Source: Elysia crispata (taxonomy: Eukaryota; Mollusca; Gastropoda; Plakobranchidae). From it: DNA of 64,000 bases. Positions within the stretch are counted from its first letter, which is position 1. Each line of letters begins with the position of its first letter. Below are positions 59,107 through 64,000 of this stretch, in pieces. A model generated the notes under the pieces. It was given only the letters and a program-made list of their open reading frames with translations, made no database searches and was not told the DNA's origin. The DNA lies in NCBI GenBank assembly GCA_033675545.1, contig JAWDGP010006291.1:90001-154000 (forward strand), read 5' to 3'. A program made the translations under genes and the position numbers.

Positions 59107-62042
59107 ATGCATCAAACTGATGATTATATGATTGTCACTTTAATAATTTGTCACCAACCTGCATGAGCCGCTTGAGAAAGAGCTCAGCAGAAGGCCTTGA
59201 CCAATCAGTAAAGACTTGTGGTGCCACTGTTGCTACCATCTCCAACACTCTAAGCAGGCAAACTGATATCTCAAAGCAGGCAGCGCAGATCTTCACCTGC
59301 CTTGGTTCCAGCATCAGTGGTTCAGTCCGGCTGCCTTGAGACTGAATCTAATGGAGTGTGGACACACATGAACACAATGAAAGTTTTATTAAAGAACAAA
59401 AAGGAAATAAATAAATCATTTCCATAATTAGCATTCATGTCAAAATGAATAGTGATTTCCTCGGTTAAAGCCTTCAACAGAGAATATGTTTTTCTTCCTA
59501 AACCAAATTTTTTTCTCTAAAGTGCTCTGATCAAAATGTTACCTAACTTTTATGAACAGTTTGATAACAAAAAAAATGAAAATAATAGTCATAATTTTGG
59601 GCATCGACTGATTTTATAGAAATATGACAATTCCAATAAGAAGAAAAAGAGAAAGTATGACACTGAAGATTTTACAGGATACTGGATATTATAACTTTTG
59701 ATAACAGTAAGGTTAACGCTTTGGTAGCCAGGCGTTCAATGTAAGAATCTGGGCTTCAACAAATGGGAAAAACTCACATCCTGTATGATTCCAACAAATT
59801 CCGAGAAGGACCAGTTTAGTTGGTTCATGAGAGAATCAAGAAACTTGGTAGACCTGGACTCGTCATCTAACAGAATCTTTGCCAGCAAACTCTGGAACTC
59901 TTGAGATGGACATGGCTCTGTGGATAGGGCAGATAAAATAAGACTTCCAACATCACGGATGACTTTCATTTGTTAAACATTACATATGACTTCTTACAAA
60001 TTTTTGGTTTCAAATGAATTTGAAAATCATTTATATATCTTTCCTGTAATTTTTTTAAAACTATTTCTTATTGTAATTAACGTCTTTTACAAAGCATCCT
60101 GTGAAATCTATAATAAATGAGAAAATATTTATCCTTTCTGATTCAATATCAAGAAATTTCAAATGTTTGCATCAATGTTTGCTTATAATATATTTCCCCA
60201 AACTGCAGATAAGTTTGTCTCTGTAAAACATAATATTTATAAATTCCAAAACTTTTACAAGAGCAAATCTACTTTTTGTGAAGGCAATAGTCATCTCTTT
60301 CAGTGATCAAATGAAGATATGAGAACATTTCTTTTTTACAATCTTCATATTACACAAATGCCTTCAAAGAATGATATCAGCAAAAAAATTTCAAATCTAT
60401 TTAAAAAGAATTTTCTGCAACCCACTCACTCTGTAGACTGACGTAGCTAAACTCTGTAGGTTGAGCTTTGTGAGGAATCAAATTTGGCAGGTAGCGGTAA
60501 CGATAGCCAAAACCGCAACCCTACGGAATTGAATGGAAACATAATCAAAAATATGGATCAGGTTGTAAACAAGAAAACAATGAAAGAGATGAGTACCGAC
60601 AAATGTTGCCCTTGAATTTTTATCTCACTTTCCGTAGGTGTTTCAGATAGGAAAGTTTTACCTGGTGTTTTGTAAGGTGTCAGTTTCAACATATCTCAGC
60701 ATGGCTTGTTTGGCACTAAGGCTGCAACTTTTCTACAGTCTTATCTTAATCTGGTATGGATCTGAATATTTCTATACACATATCAATTGCATTCCTTTAC
60801 ATTTTTGTTTCTTAGATTCTTTTAGATCCTCAGTAAAGATGCAATGAGGAGATTAGCTCAAAATATATCACTGCAAGTAGAAATAAAAAAGGAAAATCAA
60901 TATATATGTCATACTGACCGCTCAAGCTATGTGCACATACCTTCCAGATCCTGACCAGAATCCAGTTGGTGTGAGCCCAGGATCGGTTCTCATATGGAGA
61001 TATCAAGGACTGAATCATCAAGATACGGCTGTGAACATAAAATAATAATTCTCTTTTTAAATTTTCACGAAGAAATGGCTGTGATAGACATGAAAGATGA
61101 AATATCCTACTGCCATCTCAATCAAGTCAGAGAGTGGAGAAATCAATCATACTTTTATAAAAAATAAACAAATTTAAAAAATATATAGTTCTTAGAATAG
61201 GCCTATACATTTGACTTTTATTTCCCTTCTAACCTATTTCAGATGGCTGCAATAAAAACATTATGATTCTAACTATCATAAGTTTTATGACAAAAAGATC
61301 ACTTTAAAAGTTTAATTAGGCAAAGGAGGAAAAAATTAAAGACGCTTTGCAGGGGTAAGATTAAATTCATGGAGTGTTTAAATGATTGACCAGTTTCAAT
61401 TTTCAACAACGCCATATGCAGAGATTTTATAGATGTCTTAACCTCCTCCTAATAAATCTACAGAATGCACATCGAGCAATACCCTTGGCTCTCAAAAGAA
61501 GGACTTGGAGTCCTCTCCTATATGCAAAAAGGTTACACTAAGACAGAAGACATATTCGTAAACAATAAATGGTACCCTGGCAAAGTACAAATTTTACATG
61601 ATATGTAAAATAATAACATGACTCACTTTTCCATGGGCATCTCTTCCAAAATCTTCAAAGTGTCAGGGTAACATGTGAAGCAGGCCAGAGCTTGAACTAG
61701 AGTGTCTTTGAGATCTGATTGGTTTGGTTTGGAGAGAGCAGAAAAAAAGATTGGTTCATTGATTTAATTTTTCCAATTATTTCTTAAAATTCAAGTTTAT
61801 ACAATAAAAAGACTTCCTTGCTTTACTCAATATTTTTACAAAATAAAATGTAAAACCATTAGAACCCTATGGCCTTTAACCATTTGAAAAATTTAGGTAA
61901 GGCAGCACATCAAACATTCAAAGTACCAACATCCTAGCACCTCCCTGACAACCATTAAAGTTGGGGAAATGAATGACAGAGTGCTAAATTTTAATAAAGG
62001 AACAGTTAGACCTATCATAAATTTAGGGTTATAAGACAAACA

Positions 62043-62139
<97 letters not shown>

Positions 62140-62849
62140 GGTCAATATTATCAATATCTATATAATATTTTTGTTACAATAACTATTGGTCAATGATGTG
62201 TTCATTTCAAATTCATGTCATGCATTTTCTAATTTGTATTATTCATTTATCATTAAAACTAAAAATTTTATCAATATTTTACACAATAGCTTACTCTGTG
62301 ACACATTCCAAGCAAAACCAACCCAAAAACATACAAAAAAGCAAATGATATTTTTTTCCTTTCCTTTACTTACCATTGTTTACAAGACGAGAGTCAAAGA
62401 AGTGGTTGACTAGAAACCTGGCGTACCAGTTCAGTAAGTTGGGTAATCCTGGAGTGGAATGGAAAAAGTATCACTTTCAGGATTCTCACAATTTTTTCAA
62501 TTCTAAATATTAAATGAATAAAACAAAAACCAGGAGAATTTGATTATATAAATTATATGCTTTGCTTGCTTGATGGAATACTAATCCATTTTTGTTTATT
62601 TAATTATTTTATACTTCTATGCTTTTAATTCTAACTTGAGGTGAGTTACAGCTGAAATACAATCTTCTCACCTTGTATTTCATGAAAAGAAGTTGTAGGG
62701 TGCATATAGTTACGAAGTGCATTAAAGGCGTTGACAGCCGTCTCGATGTAGAATTCAGGGATGTATTGGAACAGACGGTTGTACTGAGAAGCTTTCTCCA
62801 CTGTCTTCAACACCACACCCAAGAGCCAGGCTAGGTCTGCCTGCTTGGA
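54391..62849 (-). CDS. RNF123: RNF123 / KPC1 E3 ubiquitin ligase, C-terminal part (13 exons)
   Basis: Catalytic subunit of the KPC ligase, which in vertebrates ubiquitinates p27Kip1 in the cytoplasm and processes NF-kB p105. Exons in order: 62849-62672, 62448-62374, 61714-61627, 61028-60941, 60520-60430, 59917-59778, 59341-59159, 58785-58710, 58121-58037, 56205-56081, 55686-55595, 54997-54912, 54529-54391. They total 1446 nt, or 481 aa plus TAA, in phase at every junction. Diagnostic motifs are [57 protein letters not shown] and the terminal C3HC4 RING (CTIC, CGHKSC, RTC, CFFC). The RING is split between the last two exons. The N-terminal part, including the SPRY domain, lies beyond the right edge; human RNF123 is about 1314 aa. 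It points away from the window edge, tail-on towards a gene-poor interval. Confidence 0.94.
54912..54997 (-). CDS. RNF123: RNF123 exon (RING, first half)
   Basis: Acceptor CTATAG and donor GTATGT. Encodes [20 protein letters not shown] and KSC: the first two Cys pairs and the His of the C3HC4 RING. Confidence 0.94.
55466..55565 (+). repeat. 50-bp tandem duplication in an RNF123 intron
   Basis: Two adjacent 50-bp units, each starting ATGGAGATAT and ending CAATAAGATC, with about six differences. It ends 30 bp from an RNF123 exon. Confidence 0.92.
55595..55686 (-). CDS. RNF123: RNF123 exon (linker to RING)
   Basis: Acceptor ACCAG and donor GTGAGA. Encodes [20 protein letters not shown], the acidic helix before the RING. 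A 50-bp tandem duplication lies 30 bp downstream in the following intron. Confidence 0.9.
56081..56205 (-). CDS. RNF123: RNF123 exon
   Basis: Acceptor TTTCAG and donor GTGAGA. Encodes [20 protein letters not shown] and ends FSFRK. The donor choice is fixed by the frame of the next exon. Confidence 0.87.
58037..58121 (-). CDS. RNF123: RNF123 exon
   Basis: Acceptor CACCAG and donor GTGAGC. Encodes [20 protein letters not shown], a hydrophobic helical repeat of the C-terminal scaffold. Confidence 0.92.
58710..58785 (-). CDS. RNF123: RNF123 exon
   Basis: Acceptor CCACAG and donor GTGAGT. Encodes [20 protein letters not shown] and then ALPIH. Confidence 0.92.
59072..59106 (+). repeat. (TA)n microsatellite
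   Basis: Eleven TA units, a GTA interruption and more TA. In an RNF123 intron, beside the exon ending at 59159. Confidence 0.9.
59159..59341 (-). CDS. RNF123: RNF123 exon
   Basis: Acceptor TTCAG and donor GTTGGT, a weak donor but in phase. Encodes [20 protein letters not shown] and [18 protein letters not shown]. Confidence 0.93.
59778..59917 (-). CDS. RNF123: RNF123 exon
   Basis: Acceptor CCACAG and donor GTGAGT. Encodes [12 protein letters not shown] and [18 protein letters not shown]; the second motif identified the gene. Confidence 0.94.
60430..60520 (-). CDS. RNF123: RNF123 exon
   Basis: Acceptor CCGTAG and donor GTGAGT. Begins [15 protein letters not shown], directly continuing the conserved stretch of the previous exon. 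Confidence 0.93.
60941..61028 (-). CDS. RNF123: RNF123 exon
   Basis: Acceptor CACAG and donor GTATGT. Encodes [20 protein letters not shown], one of the best-conserved stretches of the family. Confidence 0.94.
61627..61714 (-). CDS. RNF123: RNF123 exon
   Basis: Acceptor ATCAG and donor GTGAGT. Encodes [20 protein letters not shown] and a short Glu/Met-rich stretch. Confidence 0.92.
62044..62137 (+). repeat. (CT)n microsatellite
   Basis: About 47 CT units in an RNF123 intron; reads as GA in the sense strand of that gene. Confidence 0.98.
62374..62448 (-). CDS. RNF123: RNF123 exon
   Basis: Acceptor CTCCAG and donor GTAAGT. Encodes [20 protein letters not shown], corresponding to the 'LAAILAKHFADSRIV' region of vertebrate RNF123. 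Confidence 0.92.
62672..62849 (-). CDS. RNF123: RNF123 exon (LxWLLG...PEFY segment)
   Basis: Acceptor TTTAG and donor GTGAGA. Encodes [20 protein letters not shown] and then [18 protein letters not shown]. It is the most 5' RNF123 exon I could identify; it begins in phase 0. Confidence 0.92.
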
Positions 62850-63249
62850 CTAAAGAGAAGGAGAATAGAAAAAAAATCATGCTCTTATGAGGGACAAACA
62901 GGAGAGAAAGCAAAAAAGAGGGTAATTTTTCTCAGAGATAAAGAGGAAGAGAAAGAGGCAAAATATACATTTAAGGGGAATGGAAGAGTAAGTATGAACA
63001 TATGTTCAAAATGATCTCAGCAGAGGGGTTCCACAGGGGACAGCAAAGGACAAACACAGAAAAGGCTTTTTATAAAAGTCTAAGGATAGTCAAAAAAGAT
63101 TTTAAAAAAAAATAGAGGAAAGAATAAAGAATGCGCTGATGAGTTTCACAAGAAAATATTGAAAAGAGAGGAAAAAAAAGAGTTGGGTCAAACCTGCCCT
63201 TTTCTCTGACTTGTGAGACAAAGACAGAAGAAACATATACTTGCATGTC

Positions 63250-63965
63250 AGCCGTTAATTTTCAGGCAGTAAGACAGTAGCGTTGTCTCCACACTCCCAC
63301 TGCATACCGAACTTTTCTAACCTAACATCAAGGGAGTGAATTAAAAATCTTTCTATCTGACTGCAAACCTCTTTTCCTAGCTGATAACCTCTGATGCCCA
63401 TCTCCTGAGCTGATTGTAATTGGAGCAACATAAGGCACAAGTGGAAGCAGGCACCTTTCTATCACAAGAGTTGAAAGCCTTCCGTGGGTTCTTAGCAAAC
63501 ACAATATAAATGACAATTACTACTTTTAAAAAGATAGTGACTACCATGAAATTAGGTGGAAAACATTTTACTACAATCTTAGTGGTGTCCAAAGTATTCC
63601 TATATTCATAATTTCAGGCATCAGATTACATAAATGTAGTTCGTAGATTGTCTAGATGGATCAGCTAGCTTCTCTTAGGTCTGTATTGGAAAATTTGTGC
63701 ATCAATTAAAAATGAGAAGGTATGTTTCAAGATAAATAAAAAGGATCTTTGCGATATTGAATAGCATTTCAGTACATAGATTTACTTGTGGCTCTGGAGG
63801 ATAATAGTTTCAGCCCCAGGATTGCTTTATGGTTGTTTATTTTGGAAAGTAACAAGCTAGTACCAGTTCTACAGTACCTATCATCACATCAGCCTTGACT
63901 AGAACCTCCTCTTTATCAAACTTCCCATGCTCTACTTGGACTATAGGATTAGGCCTGATTTAGAA
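63250..63965 (-). pseudogene. Unrecognised minus-strand coding-like sequence upstream of RNF123 exons
   Basis: Overlapping minus-strand frames at 63255-63520 (for example QEMGIRGYQLGKEVCSQIER) and at 63850-63950 (VQVEHGKFDKEEVLVKADVM, then IGTVELVLACYF) look protein-like but do not match RNF123 as I know it. Probably a decayed transposon protein in an RNF123 intron. Confidence 0.25.
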
Positions 63966-64000
63966 AAGGGAGGAAAATTTGCCAAGATTCCTTGTAAGAA

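Noticed and set aside
59148..59339. 63-codon plus-strand frame
   Set aside because: Antisense shadow of the RNF123 exon at 59159-59341.

Overview
This is a 64 kb piece of animal nuclear DNA. It is AT-rich and intron-rich, with GT-AG introns, long microsatellites and many decayed transposons. Runs built on AGATCT/CTAGAT, a tRNA-derived SINE and a YR-retroelement relic suggest a mollusc, probably a gastropod; this is an inference from general familiarity, not a test. There is no bacterial or phage organisation, no CRISPR array and no rRNA gene. Three protein-coding genes can be reconstructed exon by exon, with reading phase agreeing across every intron.

Gene 1 (+ strand, 5142-12534) is UBE2H, a ubiquitin-conjugating E2. 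Six coding exons are visible, including the catalytic Cys exon and the acidic tail; the first coding exon was not found. Gene 2 (- strand, 36325-21992) is complete: ZC3HC1/NIPA, nine coding exons, 405 aa, with two CxxC...HxxxC zinc modules. It converges on UBE2H. A GC-rich candidate promoter lies near 36.64 kb. Gene 3 (- strand, 62849-54391) is the C-terminal 481 residues of RNF123/KPC1, an E3 ubiquitin ligase, ending in a C3HC4 RING; its 5' part lies beyond the right edge.

All three genes belong to the ubiquitin system: an E2, a protein described as an SCF-type substrate adaptor and nuclear-basket component, and a RING E3. As I recall, UBE2H and ZC3HC1 are also neighbours on human 7q32, so that adjacency may be very old. 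I see nothing showing that the three work as one unit.

The rest is introns and intergenic DNA. It holds LINE fragments of one family (355-1445, 28560-29515, about 30290-30480), another LINE-like 3' end (39880-40290), a DIRS-like YR retrotransposon relic (50200-52720), a piggyBac-type MITE (16884-17180), two Tigger/pogo-type MITEs (20335-21140, 43838-44303), a tRNA-derived SINE (22680-22818), a decayed transposon-like ORF (26520-27205), large (CT)n, (AGT/AGC)n and (ATT)n arrays, and a 38-bp minisatellite (53222-53560). Two blocks of coding-like sequence (40.8-42.0 kb and 63.25-63.96 kb) were not recognised. I found no convincing new biological system; the ubiquitin-gene neighbourhood is the most interesting feature.
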